From positions 1 to 64,000 of the forward strand of contig JAJDUJ010000030.1 of assembly GCA_022826705.1 (NCBI GenBank): a DNA stretch of 64,000 nt, read 5' to 3'. Position numbers and translations under genes: made by a program. This document shows positions 10,504 through 20,100 of this stretch, one piece after another. The notes below the pieces were generated by a model. The model was not told where the DNA came from. It was given only the letters and a program-made list of their open reading frames with translations, and did no database searches. The DNA is from Acidimicrobiia bacterium (GTDB taxonomy: Bacteria > Actinomycetota > Acidimicrobiia > Acidimicrobiales > Bin134). The stretch's first letter is position 1, and each line of letters starts with the position of its first letter.

Positions 10504-10550
10504 AGCAGGTGACCGGTTCTACGGGTCCACCAGTCGTCGCTCCTCCCCGC

Positions 10551-10556
10551 TAAGCT
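10551..10556 (+). promoter_or_regulatory. -10 box (TAAGCT) of pyrG, leaderless arrangement
   Basis: TAAGCT ends 8 nt before GTG 10565. This favours GTG 10565 over the TTG at 10556, which lies within the box. Confidence 0.5.
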
Positions 10557-10564
10557 TGGCAGGC

Positions 10565-12262
10565 GTGACCAAGCACATCTTTGTGACTGGCGGTGTGGCG
10601 AGTTCGCTGGGCAAAGGGCTTACGGCCGCATCTCTGGGGCGTTTGCTCAAGCAACGGGGTCTTCGGGTGACCATGCAGAAGCTGGACCCGTACATCAATG
10701 TGGACCCCGGCACCATGAACCCCTTCGAGCACGGAGAGGTGTTCGTCACCGACGACGGCGGCGAGACTGATCTGGATCTCGGCCACTACGAGCGGTTCAT
10801 CGACGAGAACCTCACCAAGCTCTCCAACGCCACCACCGGCTCCATCTACTCCTCGGTCATCGCCGCCGAGCGCCAAGGTGAGTATTTGGGCAAGACCGTT
10901 CAGGTGATCCCCCACGTCACCAACGAGATCAAGAGCCGCATCGCCAGCCTGGTGTCCGACGATATCGACGTGGTCATCACCGAGATCGGCGGGACCGTGG
11001 GCGATATCGAGATCCTCCCCTTCTTGGAGGCCATCCGCCAGGTGCGTCTGGACGTGGGGCGGGGCAACGTCTGCTACATCCACGTCACCCTGGTGCCCTT
11101 CATCGGACCAACCGGCGAGCAGAAGACCAAGCCCACCCAGCACTCGGTGACTGAGCTCCGCAGCCGGGGCGTCCAGCCCGACGCCATCGTGTGCCGCAGC
11201 GAGTCGCCCATCACCGACGAACTGAAGCGCAAGATCTCCAGCCTGTGCGACGTGGACGTGTCGGCGGTGGTCAACGCGGCCGACGCCGACAGCATCTACG
11301 AGATTCCCCTGGTGCTCCACGATGAAGGCCTCGACGGCGTGGTGTGCGACATCTTGCGCTTGGATGTCCCCGACCCCGATCTGGCCGACTGGCAGTGGCT
11401 GAACCAGCGGCTGGAGATGGCCCAGCGCACCGTGCGCATCGGACTCATCGGCAAGTACGTCACGCTCCCCGACGCCTATCTGTCAGTGGTGGAGGCCCTG
11501 AACCACGCGGGCATACATCACGGTGCCTCGGTGGAGATCGAGTGGATTCAGGCGGAGAGCGTCGAAGGCCTCATGGTCGACAGCGTGATGAGCGGGCTGG
11601 ACGGCATCGTGATCCCCGGCGGGTTCGGCGAGCGGGGAATCGAGGGCAAGGTCAACGCCGCTTCCTACGCTCGGGAGAACGGCTTGCCCTGCCTGGGTCT
11701 TTGCCTGGGCCTCCAGGTGATGACCATCGACTACGCCCGCAACGTGTTGGGTCTGGCCAACGCCCATTCCAGCGAGTTCGACCCCAGCACGCCGTGGCCG
11801 GTGATCGACCTGATGGAGTCGCAGCGCGGAATCACCGACAAAGGCGGCACCATGCGGCTAGGAGCGTGCCTGGCCAAGCTCCAACCGGGAACCAAGGTGG
11901 CCGAGGTGTACGGAGCCGAGGTGGTGTCGGAGCGCCATCGCCACCGCTATGAGTTCAATCCCAAGCTCAGGGGCCGCTTCGAGGGCACCGACTTCGTGCT
12001 TGCCGGCGAGTCGCCCGACGGCCTGCTGGTGGAGTTCATCGAACTCGACGGTCATCCCTGGTGGGTGGGAACCCAGGCCCATCCCGAGTTCAAGAGCCGC
12101 CCCGACCGGCCCGCCCCGCTGTTCTGCGGCTTGGTGAAGGCCGCGTTGGATCGCCAGGAGAGCGGAATGGCTGCCGATGAGGCCGCTCGATCCAGTGCAG
12201 GGGAAGAGGTCCCAGAGCAGGCCGAGGCGGTACCCGAGGCCTCTACCGCAGCCCATCGTTGA
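10565..12262 (+). CDS. pyrG: CTP synthase
   Basis: 565 residues. The N-terminal amidoligase domain begins [20 protein letters not shown] (P-loop). The C-terminal class I glutamine amidotransferase domain has the nucleophile Cys in [11 protein letters not shown] and the His-Glu pair in AHPEF. It makes CTP from UTP, ATP and glutamine. The start at GTG 10565 fits both the family N-terminus and the -10 box just upstream. About 35 C-terminal residues after the glutaminase domain are acidic and poorly conserved. It overlaps the next gene by 4 bases if that starts at TTG 12259. Confidence 0.97.
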   Translation: MTKHIFVTGGVASSLGKGLTAASLGRLLKQRGLRVTMQKLDPYINVDPGTMNPFEHGEVFVTDDGGETDLDLGHYERFIDENLTKLSNATTGSIYSSVIAAERQGEYLGKTVQVIPHVTNEIKSRIASLVSDDIDVVITEIGGTVGDIEILPFLEAIRQVRLDVGRGNVCYIHVTLVPFIGPTGEQKTKPTQHSVTELRSRGVQPDAIVCRSESPITDELKRKISSLCDVDVSAVVNAADADSIYEIPLVLHDEGLDGVVCDILRLDVPDPDLADWQWLNQRLEMAQRTVRIGLIGKYVTLPDAYLSVVEALNHAGIHHGASVEIEWIQAESVEGLMVDSVMSGLDGIVIPGGFGERGIEGKVNAASYARENGLPCLGLCLGLQVMTIDYARNVLGLANAHSSEFDPSTPWPVIDLMESQRGITDKGGTMRLGACLAKLQPGTKVAEVYGAEVVSERHRHRYEFNPKLRGRFEGTDFVLAGESPDGLLVEFIELDGHPWWVGTQAHPEFKSRPDRPAPLFCGLVKAALDRQESGMAADEAARSSAGEEVPEQAEAVPEASTAAHR

Positions 12263-12828
12263 GAGACTGCGAAGTGGCGGGAGTCGAAAACGGGGAAGGC
12301 TTCACCCCGATTGGAGAGCGGCAGGGGTGGCAAGGGCGAGTGGTGTCGCTGAGCGTCGCCGAGATCAGAGCCCCCGATGGCTCGATCTATGAGAGGGAGA
12401 TCGTTCGCCATCCCGGTGCCGCGGTGATCGTGCCCGTTGACGGCGAAGAGGTCATCATGGTCCGCCAGTATCGCCCTGCGGTGAATCGGGAGCTGCTGGA
12501 GATTCCTGCCGGCAAACTCGACAGCAAAGACGAACCCCCGGAAATGACCGCCCAGCGGGAGTTGGAGGAGGAGATCGGCAAGCGAGCCGGACACCTGGAG
12601 CTCTTGGCCGTCTTCCACAACTCTCCAGGATTCTGCGACGAAATCACCCACTGTTATCTGGCCACCGACCTGACCGACGCCGATCGCCGTCCTCACGGCA
12701 TCGAGGAGCAGCACATGGCCATCGAGCGCATCAAGTTGGCTGAGGTCACGAACTTGGTCGCCTCCGGGGAACTGGCCGACGCCAAGTCGATCGTCGGTCT
12801 GATGCTGGCCCGAGAGCACCTGCGGTGA
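12259..12828 (+). CDS. NUDIX hydrolase (ADP-ribose pyrophosphatase type)
   Basis: 189 residues from TTG 12259, which overlaps the pyrG stop. GTG 12274 is an alternative and gives 184 residues. The Nudix box runs from [10 protein letters not shown] through [12 protein letters not shown] with the metal-binding REXXEE core. The upstream strand [21 protein letters not shown] is typical of ADP-ribose pyrophosphatases, which split ADP-ribose into AMP and ribose-5-phosphate. The pyrG-nudix-xerD order matches Rv1699-Rv1701 in M. tuberculosis. The substrate is inferred from the family. Confidence 0.9.
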   Translation: MRDCEVAGVENGEGFTPIGERQGWQGRVVSLSVAEIRAPDGSIYEREIVRHPGAAVIVPVDGEEVIMVRQYRPAVNRELLEIPAGKLDSKDEPPEMTAQRELEEEIGKRAGHLELLAVFHNSPGFCDEITHCYLATDLTDADRRPHGIEEQHMAIERIKLAEVTNLVASGELADAKSIVGLMLAREHLR

Positions 12829-12835
12829 GTTCCCA

Positions 12836-13768
12836 GTGCCTGCCACGGTGAGCGCAGGGGGTGGGGTTGAGGAGTTTTTGGATTGGCTGGTGCTGGAACG
12901 GGGCCGCGCCCCCCGCACTCGTGAGGCCTATCGCCGAGACCTGAACGGCTACTGCGAGGTCTTGGCCTCTCGGGGCCGCAGCCCCGACACGGCCAGCGAA
13001 GAGGACATCTTGGCGTTCATGGGCCACCAGCAGAGCCGGGGGATGGCCCCAGCATCGGTGAAGCGGGCGATGACCGCGGTGCGGACCTTCCATCAGTTCC
13101 TCGTCATGGAGGGTCTGCGCGCCGATGACCCCGGTTCCCATTTGGAGCTTCCCACGGTGCCCAAAGCCGTGCCCAAAGCGCTGAGCGAGGCCGAAGTGGA
13201 GGCCATCCTGGACGCTGTGGACGGCACCGATCCGGTGTCGCGGCGGGATCGGGCCATGTTGGAGATGCTCTACGGCACCGGTATGCGCATCAGCGAGCTG
13301 GTGGGGATGTCGCTGACTGACTTGGACATGAGCGAAGCCACCGTTCGGGTTCTGGGAAAGGGCCAGAAGGAGCGGGTGCTGCCGGTGGGCCGATGCGCCC
13401 TTGAGGCGCTCACTGCCTGGCTGGTTCCCGCCGGCCGGGGAGAGATAGAGCCGGAGCGCTGGGCATCCCAGCAAGACCAAGAAGCGGTTTGGCTCAACCA
13501 GCGGGGTCGGCGCCTGACCCGGCAGGGCGCGTGGGGTGTGGTGAAGAAGAAGGCTCAGCAGGTGGGGCTGGGTGCCAAGGTCTCCCCTCACGTGTTCCGC
13601 CATTCATGCGCCACCCACATGTTGGATCACGGTGCCGACATCAGGGCGGTGCAGGAGATCTTGGGCCATGCCTCCATCAGCACCACGCAGGTGTACACCA
13701 TGGTGTCCAAGGAGAAGCTGTGGGAGGCCTATCGCGCCGCCCACCCTCGGGCGGTCTTGGACCGTTGA
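12836..13768 (+). CDS. xerD: site-specific tyrosine recombinase XerD
   Basis: 310 residues. An N-terminal SAM-like core-binding domain (residues about 8-95) is followed by the catalytic domain. The catalytic residues are visible: Arg in GTGMRISELVG, Lys in LGKGQKER, His-x-x-Arg in SPHVFRHSCATHM, His in ILGHASIS and the nucleophile Tyr in TTQVYTMVS. With XerC (56968-57879 in this window) it resolves chromosome dimers at dif. Assignment as XerD rather than XerC rests on its place after the NUDIX gene and on the HVFRHS motif. The GTG start is 8 nt after the NUDIX stop. Confidence 0.92.
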   Translation: MPATVSAGGGVEEFLDWLVLERGRAPRTREAYRRDLNGYCEVLASRGRSPDTASEEDILAFMGHQQSRGMAPASVKRAMTAVRTFHQFLVMEGLRADDPGSHLELPTVPKAVPKALSEAEVEAILDAVDGTDPVSRRDRAMLEMLYGTGMRISELVGMSLTDLDMSEATVRVLGKGQKERVLPVGRCALEALTAWLVPAGRGEIEPERWASQQDQEAVWLNQRGRRLTRQGAWGVVKKKAQQVGLGAKVSPHVFRHSCATHMLDHGADIRAVQEILGHASISTTQVYTMVSKEKLWEAYRAAHPRAVLDR

Positions 13769-14226
13769 TCCACCTGATTCGTCGCTTCTTTCAGTCGATT
13801 GTCGACAAAGGTCCCGATCCCGTCCAAGAAGCCTGGCTGCTCGGCCTGCTCAGCGGCGCTGAGTCTGCGCTCTACCGACAGATGAGTCCGGCCGACCGCA
13901 GCCACGCAGTGCGCTCGGCCCGATGCCCCGCACTGGTGGACGACGCCCAGCGGGCGGCGGCGGCGCTTCACGATGTGGGAAAGATCCATGCTGGTCTGGG
14001 GACTTGGGCTCGCGTGGCCGCCACCCTGGCGGGAGCGGTTCTTCCCAGCCGTCTACGGGGACGATGGGCCGATTACCGGGATCACCCCCGTTTGGGTGCG
14101 GCCATGCTGCTTGAGGCGGGCAGCGCCCAGATCACTGTGGTGTGGGCTGCGGAACACCACCTTCCCCTCGGCAAATCCTCCCTGTCTCCCGAAGTGGCTA
14201 CCGCCCTGGCTGCCGCAGATCAATAG
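13765..14226 (+). CDS. small HD-domain protein (putative phosphohydrolase)
   Basis: 153 residues from TTG 13765, which overlaps the xerD stop codon (TTGA). Metal-binding HD-type residues appear in order: HDVGKIHAG near residue 70, YRDHPRLGAAML, AAEHHLPLG and the final AAADQ. Spacing resembles the core of HD-GYP and related phosphohydrolases, but the GYP part is absent. The substrate is unknown. The frame is open upstream through xerD, but similarity to the HD fold begins only after the TTG. The tight coupling to xerD suggests co-expression rather than a shared function. Confidence 0.75.
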   Translation: MIHLIRRFFQSIVDKGPDPVQEAWLLGLLSGAESALYRQMSPADRSHAVRSARCPALVDDAQRAAAALHDVGKIHAGLGTWARVAATLAGAVLPSRLRGRWADYRDHPRLGAAMLLEAGSAQITVVWAAEHHLPLGKSSLSPEVATALAAADQ

Positions 14227-14279
14227 GGGAGCCGGTTCGGCCTGCGCCGACAGATAAGAGTACCGCCCTCCGATGCCGG

Positions 14280-14285
14280 TAGGCT
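14280..14285 (+). promoter_or_regulatory. -10 box (TAGGCT), leaderless arrangement
   Basis: TAGGCT ends 7 nt before GTG 14293. No Shine-Dalgarno sequence is present. Confidence 0.5.
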
Positions 14286-14292
14286 TTTCGGC

Positions 14293-15495
14293 GTGCGCAC
14301 CGAGATTCCCAAGATCATCAGCGTCGACGACCATCTCGTAGAGCCCGCCCACCTGTGGCAGAGCTGGCTGCCGGAGCGGTTCAAGGAGCGAGGACCGCGA
14401 GTCGAGCGCCGCCGGGTGGGGCCGATCACCTATACCGGCGGACCCAAGATGTACACCTACGAGCTGGACGTAGAAGACGGGCCGTGGGGCGACGTGTGGT
14501 TCTACGAGGACCTGGTGTATCCCAACAAGCGCCATGTGGCCGCGGTGGGCTTCGACCGCGACGACATGGAGGCGGTGCCAATCACCTTCGACGAGATGCG
14601 CCCGGGCTGCTACGACCCCAAGGCCCGGGTGGAGGACATGGAGATGAACCATGTGGAGGCGTCGCTGTCATTCCCGACGTTCCCCCGGTTCTGCGGTCAG
14701 ACCTTCCTAGAAGCCGAAGACAAGGAACTGGCCCTGGCCTGTGTACAGGCCTACAACGACTTCATGATCGAGGAGTGGTGCGGCGACTCAAACGGGGCGC
14801 TCATCCCCCTGGCCATCATCCCGCTGTGGGATGTGGAGCTGGCCAAGGCCGAGGTAGAGCGCAATGCCGCTCGGGGCTGCCACGCCGTGTGCTTCTCGGA
14901 GATCGCTCCCAATCTGGGCCTGCCCAGCATCCACACCGACTATTGGGATCCGTTCTTTGCCGCCTGCCAGGACACCGCCACCGCGGTGTGCATGCACATC
15001 GGCTCTTCCTCGGTGATGCCCGCGGCCTCACCCGACGCACCCCCCGCGGTGGCGGCCTCGCTCAGCTTCAACAACGCCATCGCGTCGATGAGCGACTTCT
15101 TGTTCTCCGGGGTGCTGGTGCGGTTCCCCGAGATGAAGCTGGCCTATTCCGAAGGCCAGATCGGGTGGATCCCCTACATCTTGGAGCGCTGCGACGACGT
15201 CTGGTCGGAGCACCGGGCCTGGGGAGGGGTGAGGGACATCGTTCCCGAGCCGCCCTCCAGCTACTACTACCGGCAGATCTACGGCTGTTTCTTCCGCGAC
15301 AACCACGGATTGAAATCCCTGGACGAGGTGGGAGTGGACAACGTGACTTTTGAGACCGACTATCCCCACACCGATACCACCTGGCCTCATACCAAGAAGG
15401 TGGCCGAGGACATGATGGGCCACCTGCCCCCTGACGTGGTCCACAAGCTGGTTCGGGGCAACGCCGCCCGTCTCCTCAATCTTGACATTGACTGA
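14293..15495 (+). CDS. amidohydrolase-family protein (COG2159-like)
   Basis: 400 residues. The N-terminus ISVDDHLVEPAHLW carries a D-x-H type metal motif seen in actinobacterial members of amidohydrolase family 2 in place of the HxH of other families. Further conserved points are VCMHIGSSS (metal His) and NVTFETDYPHTDTTWPH with the catalytic Asp. Members of this group hydrolyse or decarboxylate aromatic or cyclic acids, and paralogues are abundant in Actinobacteria. The neighbours (HD protein, SulP transporter) give no hint about the substrate. It is transcribed from its own likely leaderless promoter. Confidence 0.85.
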   Translation: MRTEIPKIISVDDHLVEPAHLWQSWLPERFKERGPRVERRRVGPITYTGGPKMYTYELDVEDGPWGDVWFYEDLVYPNKRHVAAVGFDRDDMEAVPITFDEMRPGCYDPKARVEDMEMNHVEASLSFPTFPRFCGQTFLEAEDKELALACVQAYNDFMIEEWCGDSNGALIPLAIIPLWDVELAKAEVERNAARGCHAVCFSEIAPNLGLPSIHTDYWDPFFAACQDTATAVCMHIGSSSVMPAASPDAPPAVAASLSFNNAIASMSDFLFSGVLVRFPEMKLAYSEGQIGWIPYILERCDDVWSEHRAWGGVRDIVPEPPSSYYYRQIYGCFFRDNHGLKSLDEVGVDNVTFETDYPHTDTTWPHTKKVAEDMMGHLPPDVVHKLVRGNAARLLNLDID

Positions 15496-15534
15496 AATGG
15501 CCTAAGCTCAGCGCAGGCTTTGCGGCCTGTCGCC

Positions 15535-17157
15535 ATGAGCTACAACCTGCACAGTTTTCGCGAAGACGCCTTCGGGGGAATCACCGCGGCGGTTGTCGGT
15601 CTCCCCACCGCGCTGGCGTTCGGGGTGGCATCCGGGTTGGGCGCGGTGGCCGGCATGTACGGGGCGATCGCCCTGGGCCTGTTCGCCGCCGTCTTCGGCG
15701 GCACCCGGGCGCAGATCTCCGGGCCCACGGGCCCGATGGCGCTGGCCATGGCGGTGGTTGTCACCAGCCATGCCGAGAGCCTCGAAGAGGCATTCACCAT
15801 CGTGGTCATGGCGGGCTTGCTCCAGATCTGCCTGGGAATGCTGCGAATCGGCCGCTTCGTGGTGTACACGCCCTACTCGGTGGTGTCGGGGTTCATGTCT
15901 GGCATCGGGGTGATCATCATCCTGGTGCAGACCCTTCCGTTCTTGGGGGCGGAAGTGGAGTTGGGCGGGCCGATTGACGCGGTCCGCTCTTGGCCCGACG
16001 TGTTCGGCGACGTGAACTTCAGTTCCTTGGCGATCGCGGCAATCTCGCTGGGTGTTTGCATCTTCTGGCCCCCTCGCCTCCGGGCCTTTGTGCCATCAAT
16101 GCTGATGGCATTGATCATCGGGACGCTGCTCAGCGTTCTGTGGCTGGACAACACTCCGGTCATCGGCGACGTGCCCACCGGCTTGCCCGATTTCGAGCTG
16201 CCCGAGCTGTCCGGCGACGTGCTGGCCGGGGCTGTGCAGCCGGCCCTGACCATCGCACTGCTGGGCTCCATCGACAGCCTGCTTACCTCGCTGGTGGCCG
16301 ACTCGATGACTCGCACCAGCCATCAGCCCAATCGCGAGCTGATCGGCCAGGGCATCGGCAACATGATGGTCGGATTCATCGGTGGAACGCCTGGAGCTGG
16401 GGCCACCATGGGCACAGTGGTCAACATCCGGGCCGGCGGCCACAGCCGGGTCTCGGGCGTGCTGCGGGCGCTGATCCTGCTGGCCCTGGTTCTGGGCCTG
16501 GGGACCTACGTGGAGGACATCCCTCATGCCGCGCTGGCCGGCATCTTGATGAAGGTGGGCTGGGACATCATGGACTGGCGGTTCTTGACCAGGGTCACCC
16601 GCCTGCACCGAGAGCACCTGTTCATCATGTTCGCCACCTTCGGCCTGACGGTGTTCGTCGACTTGATCACTGCGGTGGCCATTGGCCTGATCATCGCCGG
16701 CATGACCCGCTCCCGGCAGTTCGAGCGCCTGGAGATGGACAACGTGGTCTCCGTGCCGATCTTGGACCAGCTGTTCTTCCAAGGAGAGGTGACGCCGTCC
16801 GATGAGGGGGCAGACCCTCACGCCGCCCGAGTGGGCATGGTTGCCTTTCGGGGGAGCTTCTCGGTGGCGTCGTCCAACAAGATCATCAACACCGTCAGCG
16901 TGGACATTCGGGACCATGAGGTGGTGATCCTCGATTTCTCCGAGACCATCTACCTGGACGACAGCGCCGCATTGGTCTTGGAGCAGCTCATCGACGCCGC
17001 CATCGATCAGGACACCGAGTGCATCGTGATGGCGCTCACCGGGCTGCCTGCCCGCACCTTGGAGTCCCTCGACGTGCTTCAGCGGGTTCCACAGGATCAG
17101 ATCGTCGGAACCCAGGACGAAGCCCGAGCGGTGGCCAGGCGGCTGCTCGAGGACTAG
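15535..17157 (+). CDS. SulP-family anion transporter with STAS domain
   Basis: 540 residues from ATG 15535. A TTG at 15520 is also in frame. About ten to twelve hydrophobic segments occupy residues 15-400, including the SulP N-terminal region AFGVASGLGAVAGMYGAI and the motif ISGPTGPMALAM. A cytosolic STAS domain follows (about 430-535). The family moves sulfate, bicarbonate or other anions, usually with protons or sodium. The substrate cannot be read from sequence. A -10-like TAAGCT is at about 15503-15508. The TAG stop shares the palindrome CTAG with the stop of the convergent kgd gene. Confidence 0.88.
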   Translation: MSYNLHSFREDAFGGITAAVVGLPTALAFGVASGLGAVAGMYGAIALGLFAAVFGGTRAQISGPTGPMALAMAVVVTSHAESLEEAFTIVVMAGLLQICLGMLRIGRFVVYTPYSVVSGFMSGIGVIIILVQTLPFLGAEVELGGPIDAVRSWPDVFGDVNFSSLAIAAISLGVCIFWPPRLRAFVPSMLMALIIGTLLSVLWLDNTPVIGDVPTGLPDFELPELSGDVLAGAVQPALTIALLGSIDSLLTSLVADSMTRTSHQPNRELIGQGIGNMMVGFIGGTPGAGATMGTVVNIRAGGHSRVSGVLRALILLALVLGLGTYVEDIPHAALAGILMKVGWDIMDWRFLTRVTRLHREHLFIMFATFGLTVFVDLITAVAIGLIIAGMTRSRQFERLEMDNVVSVPILDQLFFQGEVTPSDEGADPHAARVGMVAFRGSFSVASSNKIINTVSVDIRDHEVVILDFSETIYLDDSAALVLEQLIDAAIDQDTECIVMALTGLPARTLESLDVLQRVPQDQIVGTQDEARAVARRLLED

Positions 17158-20100
17158 GAATTCAGTAGATCAAGAGTTCCGGCAATGAGCTCCGACTGCT
17201 CCTGGGCGTGAACGGCGCCGCTGCCGGTGGCCGGGCTAGACGACTCGTTGCGGCTGGCCCGAAGGATCTCGCAATGGTCTCCGAACGCCTCATGGAGATG
17301 GCCCTTCACGTAGTTCCACGGTCCCATGTTCTGGGGCTCCTCTTGGAGCCAGACGATTTTGTCGATTTGGGGGTAGTGGCCGAGTGCTTCGGCCAGGGCG
17401 CTGGCCGGCCAGGGGTAGAGCTGTTCCACTCGCACAACCGCCGCGGGGGTGCCCACCCGGTTTCGCTCTGCGATGGCCTCATGGCTGATCTTGCCGCTGG
17501 CCAGCACAACACCGGTGACCTGCCGGGGATCGAAATCGCCGGGATCGGGCAGCACCGGGGAGAACCAGCCGTCGGTCAAATCGCCCACCGGTGACCGGGC
17601 GTCTCGATGGCGCAGCAGCGATTTGGGGGTGAACAGCACCAGCGGCTTGCGCTTCGAGCGCCTCGCTTGGTCTCGGAGCAGGTGGAAGTACTGAGCCGCA
17701 GTAGACAGGTTGGCCACTCGGATGTTGTTCTCGGCCACCGATTGCAAGAACCGCTCGATCCGCCCCGAAGAGTGCTCTGGCCCCTGACCCTCGAAACCAT
17801 GGGGAAGAAGCATCACCAGTCCCGAGTGTTGGTTCCACTTGTCCTCGGCCGACATGACGAATTGGTCGATGATGATCTGCGCACCATTGACGAAGTCGCC
17901 GAATTGGGCCTCCCAGAGGACCATCGCATTGGTGTCGCACACGGAGTAGCCGTATTCGAAGCCCAGTGCTGCGTATTCCGAGAGCAGCGAGTCGTACACC
18001 CACAACTTGGTCCCACTACGGGCCAGTTCGGCCAGCGGACAGTGCTCCCGGGCCGTTTGGTTGCACACCAGGGTGCTGTGGCGATGGGAGAACGTTCCCC
18101 GGCGAGAGTCCTGGCCGGCCAGGCGGATCGATGTTCCCTCATCAAGCAGGGTGCCGAAGGCCAACGCCTCGGCTAGCCCCCAGTCCACCATGCCCTCGGC
18201 CATCATCTTGTCTCGGGCCTCGAACTGGCGGGCCAGTTTGGGGTGGAGCACAAACCCGTCGGGCACCGATGTGAGCACGTCGAACACCCGCCTGATCTGC
18301 CTTTCCGACACGCCGGTGTCCACGGGGGGCGCAACGTGGGGAGTGGGGTCGGCCAGCCCTTCCGAAATCGACAGCTGAAGATCTCTGCTGGCGGCATTCG
18401 CAGATCCAACGGTTTCCCCCAGCGATTCGTCGGAGGTGTGGTCCCGGGTTTCCTCCAGCGCCTTCTGGAGTTTGGCCCGGAATTCGTCCATGGCCTGTTC
18501 GGCCTCGTCCAGGGTGATGTCCCCCCGCTTCACCAGCGATTCCACGTACCGCTTTCGCACCGAGCGGTGGCTCTCGATCCGCCGGTACATCTCCGGCTGG
18601 GTGTAGCTGGGGTCGTCGGCCTCGTTGTGCCCCTGGCGGCGGTAGCACCACATGTCGATCACCACGTCTTTGTGGAAGTGATTGCGGTAGGCCAGCGCCA
18701 AAAGGGCCACTCGGGCGCAGGCCTCGGGATCGTCGCCGTTCACGTGGAAGATGGGCGCTTGGATCATCTTGGCCACATCCGTGCAGTAATAGCTGGAGCG
18801 AGCCGACTCAGCCGTCGTGGTGAACCCCACCTGGTTGTTGATCACCAAATGCACGGTGCCCCCGGTGCGATATCCCTCGATCAGCGACAGGTTCAAGGTC
18901 TCGCTCACCACCCCCTGACCGGCAAAGGCGGCGTCGCCGTGGACCAGCACGGGAAGCACCGGATAGCGGTCATCCTCGTCGGCCACCTGGCCCCTCACCA
19001 GCCCGCTGACCGGGCTGTGTTCGCCTTGGTCGTGGTTGAGGTCGTCCAAGCGGGCTCGGACCATGCCCTCCACTACCGGGTTCACCGCCTCCAAGTGCGA
19101 CGGGTTGGCGGCCAGCTCCACTGGGATGCGGTTGCCCGCCATGCTCTCGAACTCCGAGGTCATTCCCAGGTGGTATTTCACGTCACCCGACCCCTGGGTA
19201 GACGACTCATCCAGGTTCCCTTCGAACTCACCGAAGAGCTGTCCGTAGTCCTTGCCCACGATGTTCACCAGCACGTTGAGCCGTCCCCGGTGGGCCATGC
19301 CCATGATCGCCGAGGCCATGCCCAGGTCGGCGGCCTTTCCCAGCACCGAATCCAGCACCACGATGGCGCTCTCGGCTCCCTCGATCCCGAAGCGCTTCTG
19401 GCCTACGTACTTTGTGTCCAAGAATCGTTCCAGCGCCTCGGCCGCGTTCAGCCGATCCAAGATGTGCAGCTTCTCTTCCAGCCCCGCCGGAGCGCCCAGT
19501 CCCTCCACCTGCTCTTGGATCCACTGCTTCTCGTCGGGATCCTGGATGTGCATGTACTCCACCCCGACGGTGCGGCAGTAGGCATTGCGGAGCACGTGCA
19601 GGATCTCCCCCAGCGGCATCTTGCCGTCGGGCTGGCCCATGTCGATGCCGCCTAGCCCGGTGGTTAGGAACTCCCGGTCGAGGTCCCAGATGGTGAGGCC
19701 GTAGGTGGCTGGATCGAGCTCGGCGTGCATCTCTGGTTCGTTGGCCGACAGAGGGTCGAGGTCGGCAATGAGGTGCCCTCGCACTCGGTGCATGTTGATG
19801 AGCGCGTTCACCTGCACTTGCTTGGTGATCACGGCCTGCTCTCGGTCGAGGGGCAAGATGTCGGGCCGCCAGCGAACTGCTTCATAAGGCACGCCCACCG
19901 CACGGAATATGTCGTCGTAGAAGTTGTGCTTGCCCAGCAGCAGTTCGTGAACCGCGCCCAGGAACATCCCCGACTCGGCACCCTGGATGATGCGGTGGTC
20001 GTAGGTGGACGACAGGGTGATCACTTTCGACACCCCCAGGTCGGCCAGCGTTCGGGAGTCGGCGGCCTGATAGGCCGTGGGATAGTCAATAGTGCCCACG

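Noticed and set aside
18243..19655. Plus-strand open frame of 470 codons inside kgd
   Set aside because: It is antisense to the conserved E1 domain. The translation is His/Val/Gly-rich and shows no domain, signal or start context.
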